A stretch of DNA of 64,000 nucleotides from Marinoscillum sp040218045 (lineage in GTDB: Bacteria; Bacteroidota; Bacteroidia; Cytophagales; Cyclobacteriaceae), in the NCBI GenBank assembly GCA_040218045.1, contig JAVJQA010000019.1:62001-126000 (forward strand), given 5' to 3'. Position numbers and translations under genes: made by a program. Position 1 is the stretch's first letter. The number at the start of each line of letters is the position of its first letter. The notes below the pieces were generated by a model. The model was not told where the DNA came from and did not search any database. It saw only the letters and a program-made list of their open reading frames with translations. Positions 52,302-61,853 of the stretch are shown here, piece by piece.

Positions 52302-53218
52302 TTTACGGAATTCTTCGAGCCGTCATGAATGACTAACTGGTACTTGAGGATTGTTGGGAGTGAATCTGATAGGTTCACAGGTATTCGCCCTGGATGTGGA
52401 AAAACGGCATTTTGCATACTTCCTTTTGATCGCAGGATCCATGGGTTAGGGTAACCTGGGTTATCAGGATGTGCGATTATGGTAACACCTCTATTTCCGG
52501 ATCCGCCAATTGATCCTGTCATGTCGATCCAGGGACCACTGTTAACTGGTAAATTTTCTGGTTCCACCTTGCCCGATTGTCCTGTGAAAACAAGATCATC
52601 TGGCATGTTAATTCGAGCAGAGAAACCACCGTAACCTTTTTCATCCTCTGATCCGCCAATGCTAACATTTCTTTCCAGCGCTAAAAGGCTAATCTCGATA
52701 GTGATGCGCCTTTCACCATCAAATATTGGCTGTACGGTGATTTTAGTTACCTCTTTCACAAAGGGTTTTTCATTGCCTTCCTTGTCCTGCCAAAGGGGAG
52801 ACTTCCAGTAAACAGTTGCCTGGATGGTTCTTGATGGCTCACTAGTGAATATTTCCTTTACTTCAGCAACCTCCCATCTGAAATCCTCAATCTCCCAGCC
52901 ATCACCAATTCGCTTTTCACCAATATAGAGCTGGTGCCAAGCCCAAAATATCCCACGGTGGTGCAAATGGTCTCTAGGGAAATCTTCAGTTAACACAATA
53001 TCATCAAGGCTGTACAGCGGATGAATATAGTTGGATCTGGAGTAGGTGTTATCCATTGATTTTTCACTGATTTGATACACCAGAATGCTTTGGCCATTCT
53101 CAGTAAAGGTCGCTGAATCTCTTTCAATGTCAACCTCTATCTGTGCACATAAGGTAATTGCCGTGAAAGTGAAAATCAACGCGGATAGTAGTTTTACTAT
53201 TGTTTTTGAAAATATCAT
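52283..53218 (-). CDS. DUF6807 (PmoA-like) secreted protein
   Basis: About 311 residues from the ATG at 53218. Signal peptide (SALIFTFTAITLCAQ) then the DUF6807 pattern: SNYIHPLYS, DHLHHRGIFWAWHQLYIGEKRIGDGWEIEDF, and the late GGFSARINMPDD, GPWIDMTGSIGG, GVTIIAHPDNPGYPNPW. Two His in HLHHRG may bind a metal. Probably acts on carbohydrate-related compounds; not a methane monooxygenase despite the family label. It starts 2 bp after the MDR gene stop. Confidence 0.87.
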   Translation of the reverse strand: MIFSKTIVKLLSALIFTFTAITLCAQIEVDIERDSATFTENGQSILVYQISEKSMDNTYSRSNYIHPLYSLDDIVLTEDFPRDHLHHRGIFWAWHQLYIGEKRIGDGWEIEDFRWEVAEVKEIFTSEPSRTIQATVYWKSPLWQDKEGNEKPFVKEVTKITVQPIFDGERRITIEISLLALERNVSIGGSEDEKGYGGFSARINMPDDLVFTGQSGKVEPENLPVNSGPWIDMTGSIGGSGNRGVTIIAHPDNPGYPNPWILRSKGSMQNAVFPHPGRIPVNLSDSLPTILKYQLVIHDGSKNSVNYGQFR

Positions 53219-53220
53219 AC

Positions 53221-54249
53221 CTACCACTTTATGGCCACCTTACCAATAGACTGGCGTCCTTCCAAATAGTTGTGAGCTTCTGCTAAATTTTTAAAATCAA
53301 ATTCCTGTCCTACAGTGGGTTTGATTTTTCCAGATTCGGCAAGTGCTATCACAGCTTTCAAACATCGCTGGAATGTCGCCGGTTTATAATCAGCGATTTT
53401 AAGCATGTTGATTCCAATCAATGACTTAGAGGTAGATACCAGTTTAATGGGGTTCCAAAATCCAAAACCAAAGACCAGCTTTAAGATTTTAAAGGGATTT
53501 CCTCTGGCCTCTGTCAGTTTAGATGCACCATAAATAAGCACACGACCTCCAGCATTCAATAGCTCAAAATCCTTTTTTACATAATTTCCACCCACAGGAT
53601 TGAAAGTAGCATCAATTTTCTTCCCAAACCCCAATTTCTGGATTTCTTCAAGGTAATCTGTTTGACGGTAATTGATTGGGTAATCAACACCAAGGCTTTT
53701 GAGGTAATCTAGCTTTTCCTGAGAGCCTGCAGTGCCAAAAACAGTACAACCTTTATTTTTGAGCAATTGTACCAGAGCAGTACCTACTCCACCTGCGGCT
53801 GCATGCACAAGCACACAATCTCCCTCAAAGAGGTTTGTTGCTTCTTCAGCTGCATAATAAGCAGTAATATATTGTGTGGCCAATGCTGTTGCTTCGCCAA
53901 CACTCAATGAGTCGGAGATCTTAGCAATAGCCATCTCCGAACTGATCACGTGATCGGTATATCCACCAAACCGGGTGAAGGTCAATACACGATCCCCTAC
54001 CATAAAGCCCTTAACTCCGTCACCCAATTCTTTGATCCTGCCCACATTTTCATACCCAATGACTGTTGGGAGAGGGGGACACTCTTTATAAATCCCAAGA
54101 CGTGCCATCACGTCTGCGAAGTTCAGTCCAAAGCCTTCTGACTCTATGAGCACTTGACCAGGTCCAGGGGAAGGAATGTCTTGTTCCTTTAGTTGAAATG
54201 CAGAATCGGCACTTCCATTTTTAACCAAAACGAATGATTTCTTCTTCAT
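53221..54249 (-). CDS. Medium-chain dehydrogenase/reductase, quinone-oxidoreductase/VAT-1-like
   Basis: 342 residues of the zinc-free MDR family: FGLNFADVMARLGIY near the start, GYENVGRIKELGDGVKGFMVGDRV, the NADPH loop VLVHAAAGGVGTALVQLLKNKGCTVFGTAGS (about 145-175), and GASKLTEARGNPF. Reduces enones or quinones with NADPH. Co-transcribed with the DUF6807 gene. A perfect 14-bp palindrome lies 51 bp upstream. Confidence 0.9.
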   Translation of the reverse strand: MKKKSFVLVKNGSADSAFQLKEQDIPSPGPGQVLIESEGFGLNFADVMARLGIYKECPPLPTVIGYENVGRIKELGDGVKGFMVGDRVLTFTRFGGYTDHVISSEMAIAKISDSLSVGEATALATQYITAYYAAEEATNLFEGDCVLVHAAAGGVGTALVQLLKNKGCTVFGTAGSQEKLDYLKSLGVDYPINYRQTDYLEEIQKLGFGKKIDATFNPVGGNYVKKDFELLNAGGRVLIYGASKLTEARGNPFKILKLVFGFGFWNPIKLVSTSKSLIGINMLKIADYKPATFQRCLKAVIALAESGKIKPTVGQEFDFKNLAEAHNYLEGRQSIGKVAIKW

Positions 54250-54299
54250 AGTGAGTTCGGTTTATTTGTTCTTTTTATCAATATACAATAAGAAAAAGT

Positions 54300-54313
54300 A
54301 ATGTACGTACATT
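54300..54313. promoter_or_regulatory. Perfect 14-bp palindrome between divergent genes
   Basis: AATGTACGTACATT is self-complementary over its full length. It lies 51 bp from the MDR start and 78 bp from the start of the thioredoxin-fold gene, which are divergent, so one site could serve both. Likely an operator for a TetR or similar dimer; no regulator gene is adjacent. Confidence 0.6.
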
Positions 54314-54390
54314 GAAAATAAGTGTTACTTTTACAATTCAACCACAAGACAAGCTTTAAGTAATTACTATCATTTGAAATACTTTGTATA

Positions 54391-54993
54391 GTGCTACGCA
54401 AGCTTACTGCTGCAGTATTCGTATTTGCAGTTTTTCTAACAATTATTGGTGTATTTTGGTACACTGAAGTGCAATATCTGCTTCCAACTCCAGTGCCCGA
54501 GGGCTATCAGGAGGTATATATCAATGAAAAAGTTTTCGTTGGAGATACGGAGTCTGCTAGATTGGACAAACCTGTCTTTTATCATTTCTTCACGACCAAA
54601 TGTCCATGTTCGAGATTTAATCTGACGCACTTCAATTCGCTCAAGCGAAATTATGCAGACTCGATAGACTTTATTGTGGTCATTCCTGAGGAAGATGATA
54701 TCTCCAAAGCTCGACCGTATTTCGAAGGAGAGACAAGAATCATCAGAGATGTTAATCAACAATTTGCTATTGCCTCTGGGGTATATACTACTCCGCAGGC
54801 CGTGATCATAGACCGTGACCGTTCACTCTATTTCCGTGGAAACTACAACAAGGCAAGATACTGTACAGACCCACTCAGCAATTTTGCCCAAATGGCACTG
54901 GACTCATTGCATCATGATGTTCCTCCACCTGAGTTTGGCCATTTGGCTTCAATAGCCTACGGATGTGGAATAGACTATAATCTTTCACTATAA
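54391..54993 (+). CDS. Thioredoxin-fold (DUF6436/redoxin-like) membrane-anchored protein
   Basis: 200 residues from a GTG start. One N-terminal TM helix (AAVFVFAVFLTIIGVFWYT). Thioredoxin-like core with FYHFFTTKCPCSRFN: the CPC motif (residues about 70-72) replaces CxxC, then IDFIVVIPEEDD, TTPQAVIIDRDRSLYFRGNY and a cis-Pro in TPQAV. It faces the periplasm. Reductase or redox chaperone; the CPC site is atypical. A small following gene (55029) encodes an orphan sensor. Confidence 0.8.
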   Translation: MLRKLTAAVFVFAVFLTIIGVFWYTEVQYLLPTPVPEGYQEVYINEKVFVGDTESARLDKPVFYHFFTTKCPCSRFNLTHFNSLKRNYADSIDFIVVIPEEDDISKARPYFEGETRIIRDVNQQFAIASGVYTTPQAVIIDRDRSLYFRGNYNKARYCTDPLSNFAQMALDSLHHDVPPPEFGHLASIAYGCGIDYNLSL

Positions 54994-55028
54994 TTCAAAT
55001 CATTTACCATCATAATTCAAATAGACAA

Positions 55029-55781
55029 ATGAACAATTTAGAGTTGACCAGAGAGCAAGAATTGGTCGTAATGGCCGACCTTAATAAACGCTCTGATACC
55101 TTCACCTTTAGGTTTTTGATGAGCTACTCGATCTTCGGAATTCTTATATCATTTTATTACGATACATGGCTGATTGGAGTATCAACGGCTGTACTAGCTA
55201 TGGGTAGTTGGTTTATGCTAAAAGCACTTTTACCAAAAGCCAATTTGTACAGATACGTCGCTAGTGGATTTTTTGGTGTTTTTGTAGGCACCTTCATTTA
55301 CCAAATGCATGGTCTTTTCGAAATGCACTTTTTTGCTTTTATCGGCAGTGCCATTTTGATTGTTTACCAGGATTGGAAATACCAGATCCCACTTATAGGG
55401 TTCGTGGTGGTACACCATGCAGTATTTGCATTTATGCAATATACTGGGGTGCCTGATGTATACTTCACACAGTTGGAATTTATGAGTCTTCACACATTCA
55501 TCTATCATGCGGCACTGGCTGTTTCTGTGGTGATGGTTTGTGGGTATTGGGCACATCACTTTCGTAAGTTGACCATGGACAATGCTGTAAAGTCGATAGA
55601 GTTGAATAAACGGATGAAAACCATGGAGCAAATGAACAGGAAGCTCAAGGAAGCCGGGACGGCCCTGCAAGTGAAGAACAGGGAACTTGAAGACAACAAA
55701 TCCAAATTGCTTTCAATTACTGAAAAACAAGCAGCAATGTATGAGAAACTGCGGATCGCTTCGGAAGTTCCAAAGCCATAG
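55029..55781 (+). CDS. Orphan multi-TM membrane sensor with C-terminal coiled coil
   Basis: 250 residues. Six or so TM helices (about 25-180) with a conserved His-rich core: QMHGLFEMHFFAFIGSAIL, YQDWKYQIPLIGFVVVHHAVFAFMQY. Helix then continues as a charged coiled coil (about 190-245). This matches the N-terminal part of histidine kinases and cyclases of other bacteria, but no kinase or cyclase domain follows; the frame ends at a real stop, just before a terminator. It could act by binding a separate partner. Intact or truncated cannot be decided. Confidence 0.75.
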   Translation: MNNLELTREQELVVMADLNKRSDTFTFRFLMSYSIFGILISFYYDTWLIGVSTAVLAMGSWFMLKALLPKANLYRYVASGFFGVFVGTFIYQMHGLFEMHFFAFIGSAILIVYQDWKYQIPLIGFVVVHHAVFAFMQYTGVPDVYFTQLEFMSLHTFIYHAALAVSVVMVCGYWAHHFRKLTMDNAVKSIELNKRMKTMEQMNRKLKEAGTALQVKNRELEDNKSKLLSITEKQAAMYEKLRIASEVPKP

Positions 55782-55789
55782 CAAACGAC

Positions 55790-55815
55790 TCGCGGCTGAA
55801 ATTTTTCAGCCGCGA
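55790..55815. terminator. Bidirectional terminator between convergent genes
   Basis: TCGCGGCTGAAA (55790-55801), TT, TTTCAGCCGCGA (55804-55815): a perfect 12-bp stem with a T-rich loop. It lies 9 bp after the sensor stop and 7 bp before the stop of the convergent permease. Confidence 0.85.
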
Positions 55816-55821
55816 CTCGCT

Positions 55822-58431
55822 TCATTCATTTCTTAAGTTTATTGCTGGGTTGATCCTGATGATCTTGTTGGTTTGCCACAAAATGGCTGACGTACCTAAC
55901 CCAACAGTAATAAGTACACTAAGGGCAATTTCTATGAAACCGACTCCTTCACTGAACTTGTTGTACATCCGAATGAGGGCGAAATCATAGAACACATAAG
56001 CGATCGGAATGCCAATGGCGATCGCTACTGCCCACAGTTTGAAAAACATTCCTGCAAGTGCTTTGAGTAATTCAAACTTGTTTGCCCCTAAAATCTTCCT
56101 GACGGCTACTTCCTTGGTCCTGTTTTCAGTGGCGTAAATCACCATGCCCAAGAGCCCCAAAGATGAAATAGTAATAGCCAGAAAGGCCAGGAAACCGAAT
56201 ATTTTCAATGCAACTCTGAAGAAGTCGTAGGCCTTCTCTATTTCGTCCTGAAGAAAAGTAGCGGCAAAAGTTTGATTTGGAAAGAGTCGATCCCATGATG
56301 TTTCAAGGCTGCTCATCGTCTGCACCAGGTCTGATGAGGCAATGGAAACCAATGCATATGGAGCCTGATCAGTATGTCGTAGCATCATTGGATAAATTCT
56401 TGAATTTAGAGGTTCGTGATTGTAGTTCACCACAACTCCCGTTATCCTTACTTTTTCATCATGGAGTTGTACCAGCAGACTATCGGCTTCTGGGTTAATC
56501 AGTTTTAGGTCTTTCATAAACTCCTCATTTACGGCCACCTCAGGGATTTGGCTGCCCTTTCCCGTTGGTGGAGTGCCCCATTTCATCCTGAGGTTCATAT
56601 TAGCGATAAAGGAATCGTCAATATCTACATTATAGAAACGCATCGAATCCTGAAGGTCTTCAAAGTAGGCAAACGCTCTGTGATTCAAATTGGTGCCTGG
56701 TATGCTTGACGAGAAGCTTACAGAATTCACATCTGGGTTGGCCATTAATTCAGTTCTAAAAAGCTCTTGTTTCTCTTTATCGAATGGAATGACCAAAACA
56801 TTTTCTTTGCTAAAACCCAAGTTATAGGTTAGTGAATGACGGTACTGTTGGAGTAATGCCCCGATCCCTATCATGAAAATTAACGTGAGTGCAAACTGTG
56901 CGATTAACAACCCTTTTCTAATTCCTGAAATACTTACTTTTCCGTCCGACACACTACTTTTTAATGCAGAAAGAGGTGATATTTTGGCAAAATAGAGTGC
57001 AGGAACGGCTCCCGTCAACAATCCCGTGACCAGAGCAAACAGGAGAAAAACCAACACCATTTCGAAAGAAATATCCAATGAAAGAGCTGAACCAGCTGCT
57101 AATGTACTAGTAAATTCGATTTTAATCAGTTGAAAAATGTAGACCGCTAAAACTGTTGAGATTAATGCTACAATGGTCGTTTCCACCAAAAACTGCTCTA
57201 TTATTTGTCTGCGTTGACTCCCTAGGACTTTTCTTATGCCAATCTCTTTGGATCTTTTCAGGGCTCTGGCGACTGACATGTTGATATAGTTGAAGCACGC
57301 GGGCAGCAATATGAGAAGAGATATTCCAAAGAACAGCCAGAATCCTGATCGTTCAAAGATACAACCGGTTTCGTCCTCTATGTCCTCACTGGGGTTAATG
57401 TCCTGGAGCGACTGGATCCTGTAAGTGGCTTTCCTGGTTTCTTCATTGAAGTAGTTGGCTCCTTCAGCGGAAATGGATTCTACTTGTGACAAGAATTTGT
57501 CTTTTGAGTAACCCTCAGCTAATTTGAAGTAACAATAATTGCCATAAAAATTGGTCCATTGATTGTGAATGGATTGATCCTTAAATCCGGAGATACTACC
57601 CGGCCCAATCAACAGGTCAAACATAAAGTGCGTACGCTCCGGGAACGTGGCCAAGACACCACCAACCTTAAGCTGTCCCCATTTTTCAGTAGGTAGGGTT
57701 TGGTTAAGTGCTGAAGTTTCACCAAATATTTTAGACGCCAGCTCCGCAGTGATGATCACCGAATTTGGTTCATTCAGTGCAAATCTACTTCCTGCTTGAA
57801 GGGGGAAGTCAAAGGTTTCGAGAAATAAAGGTTCAGTAATATAGCCTTCTACCCTGATATCGCTTCGGTCTGTCTGTATCTCAGCCGAAAACTGATCATT
57901 GATCATTACAGAGGATTCAAGCTGAGGAACCTGATCGGTAAGAAGTTGGCTCAACCGTGGTGGAGTAGAAGCAAATATCTCCTTGTTTCCATCTTTCTCC
58001 ACTATGGTATTGATCCTGTAAATCCGATGAGCATCTTGATGAAATTCATCAAACTTATGAAGCTCCACTAACATGGCCAGAGCCAATACTGCAATAGACA
58101 TGCCCATGGACAAACCAATGATATTAAGCAGGGTGAATGCCTTTTGATTCTTGAGGTTTCGAACGGATATTTTCAGGTAGTTCGAAAGCATGGTAAAGCG
58201 ATTCGGACTGTAGAAGTGAGAATAGGAAACTGCCTGCTTTCTCTTTTTGAGGCTATAGGAAAAACCTAACGAGAGGATTTGCTTCCAATAGATGAATTGG
58301 GCTCGGAGTAACCCTTTTGAAGCTACGTTGTGCAGGAAGAGTTCATCTACGTCCCCTTTGAGATCTTCAATGAAAGCTGTTCCACAAAGCCATTCAAATA
58401 TTTTGGTTGCTAGTTTTGGTGGTTGTCTCAT
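55822..58431 (-). CDS. FtsX/MacB-like ABC permease, intact
   Basis: 869 residues. N-terminal cytoplasmic extension (residues 1-85), first TM helix near 100 (FTLLNIIGLSMGMSIAVLALA), MacB-like periplasmic domain, then an FtsX core (about 375-480: ACFNYINMSVARALKRSKEIGIRKVLGSQRRQIIEQF), a second MacB-like domain and the last FtsX core (EVAVRKILGANKFELLKALAG). Usually works with a LolD/MacB-type ATPase encoded elsewhere. Start overlaps the PadR stop (ATGA). Confidence 0.93.
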   Translation of the reverse strand: MRQPPKLATKIFEWLCGTAFIEDLKGDVDELFLHNVASKGLLRAQFIYWKQILSLGFSYSLKKRKQAVSYSHFYSPNRFTMLSNYLKISVRNLKNQKAFTLLNIIGLSMGMSIAVLALAMLVELHKFDEFHQDAHRIYRINTIVEKDGNKEIFASTPPRLSQLLTDQVPQLESSVMINDQFSAEIQTDRSDIRVEGYITEPLFLETFDFPLQAGSRFALNEPNSVIITAELASKIFGETSALNQTLPTEKWGQLKVGGVLATFPERTHFMFDLLIGPGSISGFKDQSIHNQWTNFYGNYCYFKLAEGYSKDKFLSQVESISAEGANYFNEETRKATYRIQSLQDINPSEDIEDETGCIFERSGFWLFFGISLLILLPACFNYINMSVARALKRSKEIGIRKVLGSQRRQIIEQFLVETTIVALISTVLAVYIFQLIKIEFTSTLAAGSALSLDISFEMVLVFLLFALVTGLLTGAVPALYFAKISPLSALKSSVSDGKVSISGIRKGLLIAQFALTLIFMIGIGALLQQYRHSLTYNLGFSKENVLVIPFDKEKQELFRTELMANPDVNSVSFSSSIPGTNLNHRAFAYFEDLQDSMRFYNVDIDDSFIANMNLRMKWGTPPTGKGSQIPEVAVNEEFMKDLKLINPEADSLLVQLHDEKVRITGVVVNYNHEPLNSRIYPMMLRHTDQAPYALVSIASSDLVQTMSSLETSWDRLFPNQTFAATFLQDEIEKAYDFFRVALKIFGFLAFLAITISSLGLLGMVIYATENRTKEVAVRKILGANKFELLKALAGMFFKLWAVAIAIGIPIAYVFYDFALIRMYNKFSEGVGFIEIALSVLITVGLGTSAILWQTNKIIRINPAINLRNE

Positions 58432-58754
58432 TGTATGCTAAGGTTGATTTTTGAATTGGCCCAAAGTTCATCACGAAGTGACTTCATATCATTTAAAGCG
58501 GAGATGGCAGATTGTGTAAGCTCAAAATATCGTTTTCTTCGGCCGCCACGCTCAGCGGTAGGTTCCCCTAAAAATGAGGTGATATAGCCTTTTTCTTCCA
58601 AACGAGTGAGTGTGGAATGTAAAGCGCCAATGCTGAGTTTGCGATTGGCACGGTGAGTAATGTCTTCCATGATGGCCACACCATAAGCCTCCTTACTGAG
58701 ATTGGCTATAGTGAGTAAAACAAGTTCTTCAAACTCTCCAATGAATCCTTTCAT
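58428..58754 (-). CDS. PadR-family transcriptional regulator
   Basis: 108 residues, same type as at 2448-2777: GEFEELVLLTIANLSKEAYGVAI, then LSIGALHSTLTRLEEKGYITS and the basic wing ERGGRRKRYF. Overlaps the permease by 4 bp. A direct repeat in its leader (58769-58832) is a candidate operator. Confidence 0.93.
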   Translation of the reverse strand: MKGFIGEFEELVLLTIANLSKEAYGVAIMEDITHRANRKLSIGALHSTLTRLEEKGYITSFLGEPTAERGGRRKRYFELTQSAISALNDMKSLRDELWANSKINLSIQ

Positions 58755-58768
58755 ATAGTATCTTTCTA

Positions 58769-58832
58769 TTTTTGAGAATAAATAAAGATACGCTTCCCGA
58801 GATGATATGTTTCAGTTTTTAAGAATAAATAA
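58769..58832. promoter_or_regulatory. Direct repeat upstream of the second padR gene
   Basis: TTTTTGAGAATAAATAA (58769-58785) and TTTTTAAGAATAAATAA (58816-58832) differ at one base and are 47 bp apart, 15-78 bp upstream of the padR start. Together with the repeat at 2789-2834 this gives each PadR pair its own distinct repeat, as expected for autoregulation. Confidence 0.55.
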
Positions 58833-58916
58833 TAAAAGCCATTATGATAAGCCCAAAAAGTCCTTCTGAAGACTTCTGAAAATCTTTTCCGACAGTACTT
58901 GATTTACTTAAAACCA

Positions 58917-58944
58917 AAAGAGCCAGCCAAATGGCCAGCTCTTT
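58917..58944 (-). terminator. Hairpin after the M16 protease gene
   Basis: AAAGAGCCAGCCA (58917-58929) and TGGCCAGCTCTTT (58932-58944) pair with one mismatch. Located 23 bp after the protease stop (58968). On the minus strand it is followed by TTGGTTTTAAG. Confidence 0.6.
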
Positions 58945-58967
58945 CCAACTTTCGTGTGATCTTTTTT

Positions 58968-61829
58968 TTACTTGTTCGTATCCACTTTTGTGTTGTCTTC
59001 AATCACGTTTCCTTTCTCGTCCAAATAGACAATGTCATACCCCAGCTTGGCGAGACCCTCTTCGATACTCGCTTTATCACCCACTACCACGATGTTCATC
59101 TGGTCATACGGAAGATTTTCTTTTGCCAGTTGATTGATTCGCTCTACTGTGATGTTGTCAATGATTTTGTTTTGCTCTTTCACATAGTCTGTAGATAAGT
59201 CATAATGAATAATCTGTCTGAGGAAGCCTGTTTTTTGCCATGGAGCCTCATATGACCTGGACTCTCTCTGACCAATGGATTTCTGGAGGAAAGTGAGTTC
59301 ATCTTCATCGATTCCCTTGTCAGCGTACAGAGTGATTTCCTTCATGAATTCAGCAACCGCACTGTCTGTGACATTGGCACGTACACCAGCACTTGCTGTA
59401 AACGGGCCTGGATCGTCATCACTGCTGAAATATGATCTCGCACCATAGGTATAACCTTTATCCTCTCGTAGGTTTAAGTTGATTCGGCTATTGAATGCAC
59501 CACCAAGGTTGTAATTCATGAGGTAGTTTTCAAAATATTCACCCGTAGCATCATAGGTCATATCGGTAAGGTATCCGATTCTGATCTCCGATTGTGGTGC
59601 CGATTCTTTGTCCACCAAATAGATTTTAGTCCTATCAATTTCAGTAGCCGCCTGACTGTCAGGAATCTCCACCTTTTTAGCCTCCCATGATCTCAAAAAC
59701 TCAATCTTCGGAAGCAATTCTTTTTTGGAAACATCTCCTACTATGACCAGTTCGGATACAGAAGGCGAGTAATTGCTGGCATAAAACGCCTTAATGTCGT
59801 CCAAGGTAATATTATCCACTGTTTCTTCAATACCAGATGCTGGTACTGAATTCACATTGTTGTCACCATAGATTAACCTGCGGTAAACATTGCTCGCAAT
59901 AGAAGCAGGTTGTTTTTCCTCAGATTTAACGCCTTCTAGCTGCTGTTTTTTCACCCGGTCAAAATCAACCTCTGTGAAGGCCGGCCGCATGATCACTTCT
60001 TCGAACAGCTTTATTGTGGCATCAAGGTTTTTAACGAGTGTGCGCATGGAGATGACTGTTGTGTTGTCATCGGCATAAGCATTGATGCTACTTCCAAGTT
60101 TCAAAAGTTCTTCAGACAACTGCTCTGCGGTATAGTTTTGAGTGGACTCTGTAAGCATAGAAGCTGTCATTTGGGCCAACCCGGATTTATCCAGCATGTT
60201 GGCTTCCATTTTATGCCCACCGTTAATGGTCAGCTCTATGGCCACAGTTGGGATTTCCTTGGATTCAGTTCCGATGATTTTGATGCCATTCTTGGTTTCA
60301 TCAGTCCACACTTCAGGGACTGAAACCAACGGGCTTGCACTTGGTACCGGTCTTACGCTTCTATCAAATTTGTCAGTTGCTTTGTTATAAACCAGTCCTT
60401 CATAGTCTGTTTTTGGGAACTTGTTTTCGCCTTCAGTAGGAGGAGTGTAGTTATCTGCCTTAGCTGGGGCACCATCTTCTGTGGCAAGTACACTTTGGAT
60501 GATGGCTGGTTGACCTTTGATGTACTTGTTATAGACGCGCATCACATCTTCCTTGGTCACCGCCAAATATTTTTCAAGCTCTTTTTGAATGTAGTTGGGA
60601 TTACCAGTATAAGTCTCGTAAGAAGCTAACTGAGAAACCTTTCCACTCACGGTGGCCAGGCCATTTACTCGCTGCGACTCATAGCGTGCTTTGAACTTTT
60701 GAATGTCTTCATCTTTCACACCATTCTTTTCAAAATCAGCAAGAGCAGCTCTCATTTCTGTTTCAAAATCACTTAGCGCTATACCTGGAAATGGCAATAC
60801 AAACATGGTGAACTCACCGGCTAGCTCACTGGTACTGTTGAATACACTTGCCTGAATGGCTTTCTGATTTTCAACAAATGATTTATAGAAGTAGCTGCTA
60901 CGCCCAACTCCAATGATTTCACTCAGGCAATCAAGTGCAGGCTCATCCGGGTGAAACTGCGGCACAGTGGGATAAGTCACAAGCAGTGCCGGGAAACGAA
61001 TGTTCTTATCATAGTAAGAGACGTAGCGATCTGAGTCCAGTGTAACAGGGTCAAGCTTCAATGGTTCCACTTCGGGACCTCTTGGAATGCTCCCGAAATA
61101 CTTTTCAACTTTTGAGATGACATCATCCACATCTACATCTCCGCCCACAGTAATTGTGGCATTGTTTGGTCCATACCATCTTAGGAAAAACTTCTTCAGG
61201 TCGGTGACATCCACCCGATCCAGGTCTTCGAGCACACCAATCGTCAACCAGGAGTAGGGGTGGCCATAAGGGTACAAAGCACGGCTGTTGATTTCTCTCC
61301 ACTGGCCATAAGGTCGGTTGTCATAATTCTGGCCCTTTTCATTTTTTACAGTTTCACGCTGTATCTCAAATTTCTTTTGAGTAACTGCATCTAGAAGGAA
61401 TCCCATTCTGTCTGCTTCCAGCCAAAGTGCAGTTTCCAGCTGGTTTTTTGGTAAAGTCTCAAAGTAGTTGGTTCTGTCCCTGTTGGTTGTACCGTTCAGG
61501 GTGCCACCCGATTCACTGACTATTTTGAAATGTTCTTCATCGGCCACATTGTCAGATCCCTGAAACATCATGTGTTCAAAGAAGTGTGCGAAACCTGATT
61601 TCTTCAGCTCTTCACGTGCTGAACCAACATGGTAGGTGACGTCCACATGTACCAATGGATCAGAATCATCTTCATGAATGATTAGAGTGAGTCCGTTATC
61701 TAGTTGGTATTTTTCATAAGGGATGACTATTTCTCCCTCTTTTTGTTCCACTTTCTCAATGAGTTTGGTTTGAGAAAATGCAGTAAAAATGCCCGAAAGC
61801 ATTAAAGTTGTAATGAGTAATTTCTTCAT
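58968..61829 (-). CDS. Single-chain M16 zinc peptidase (pitrilysin-like)
   Basis: 953 residues from the ATG at 61829 with a signal peptide (MKKLLITTLMLSGIFTAFSQ). N-terminal domain carries the inverted zinc motif HFFEH (SGFAHFFEHMMFQGSDN, about 80-84 of the chain) and the distal Glu in FEIQRETVKNEK. The second half is a catalytically silent M16 domain with the substrate-binding R/Y pair (NSRINLNLREDKGYTYGARSYF). Both halves in one chain form the clam-shell seen in pitrilysin and PqqL-type proteins. Secreted peptidase for peptides; the natural substrate is unknown. Confidence 0.93.
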   Translation of the reverse strand: MKKLLITTLMLSGIFTAFSQTKLIEKVEQKEGEIVIPYEKYQLDNGLTLIIHEDDSDPLVHVDVTYHVGSAREELKKSGFAHFFEHMMFQGSDNVADEEHFKIVSESGGTLNGTTNRDRTNYFETLPKNQLETALWLEADRMGFLLDAVTQKKFEIQRETVKNEKGQNYDNRPYGQWREINSRALYPYGHPYSWLTIGVLEDLDRVDVTDLKKFFLRWYGPNNATITVGGDVDVDDVISKVEKYFGSIPRGPEVEPLKLDPVTLDSDRYVSYYDKNIRFPALLVTYPTVPQFHPDEPALDCLSEIIGVGRSSYFYKSFVENQKAIQASVFNSTSELAGEFTMFVLPFPGIALSDFETEMRAALADFEKNGVKDEDIQKFKARYESQRVNGLATVSGKVSQLASYETYTGNPNYIQKELEKYLAVTKEDVMRVYNKYIKGQPAIIQSVLATEDGAPAKADNYTPPTEGENKFPKTDYEGLVYNKATDKFDRSVRPVPSASPLVSVPEVWTDETKNGIKIIGTESKEIPTVAIELTINGGHKMEANMLDKSGLAQMTASMLTESTQNYTAEQLSEELLKLGSSINAYADDNTTVISMRTLVKNLDATIKLFEEVIMRPAFTEVDFDRVKKQQLEGVKSEEKQPASIASNVYRRLIYGDNNVNSVPASGIEETVDNITLDDIKAFYASNYSPSVSELVIVGDVSKKELLPKIEFLRSWEAKKVEIPDSQAATEIDRTKIYLVDKESAPQSEIRIGYLTDMTYDATGEYFENYLMNYNLGGAFNSRINLNLREDKGYTYGARSYFSSDDDPGPFTASAGVRANVTDSAVAEFMKEITLYADKGIDEDELTFLQKSIGQRESRSYEAPWQKTGFLRQIIHYDLSTDYVKEQNKIIDNITVERINQLAKENLPYDQMNIVVVGDKASIEEGLAKLGYDIVYLDEKGNVIEDNTKVDTNK

Positions 61830-61853
61830 AGTGTGCATTTTGTAGTTAATCAA

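Noticed and set aside
52283..53218. Methane monooxygenase subunit (PmoA)
   Set aside because: The family is often named PmoA-like, but this soluble, secreted protein has none of the membrane features of the true enzyme.
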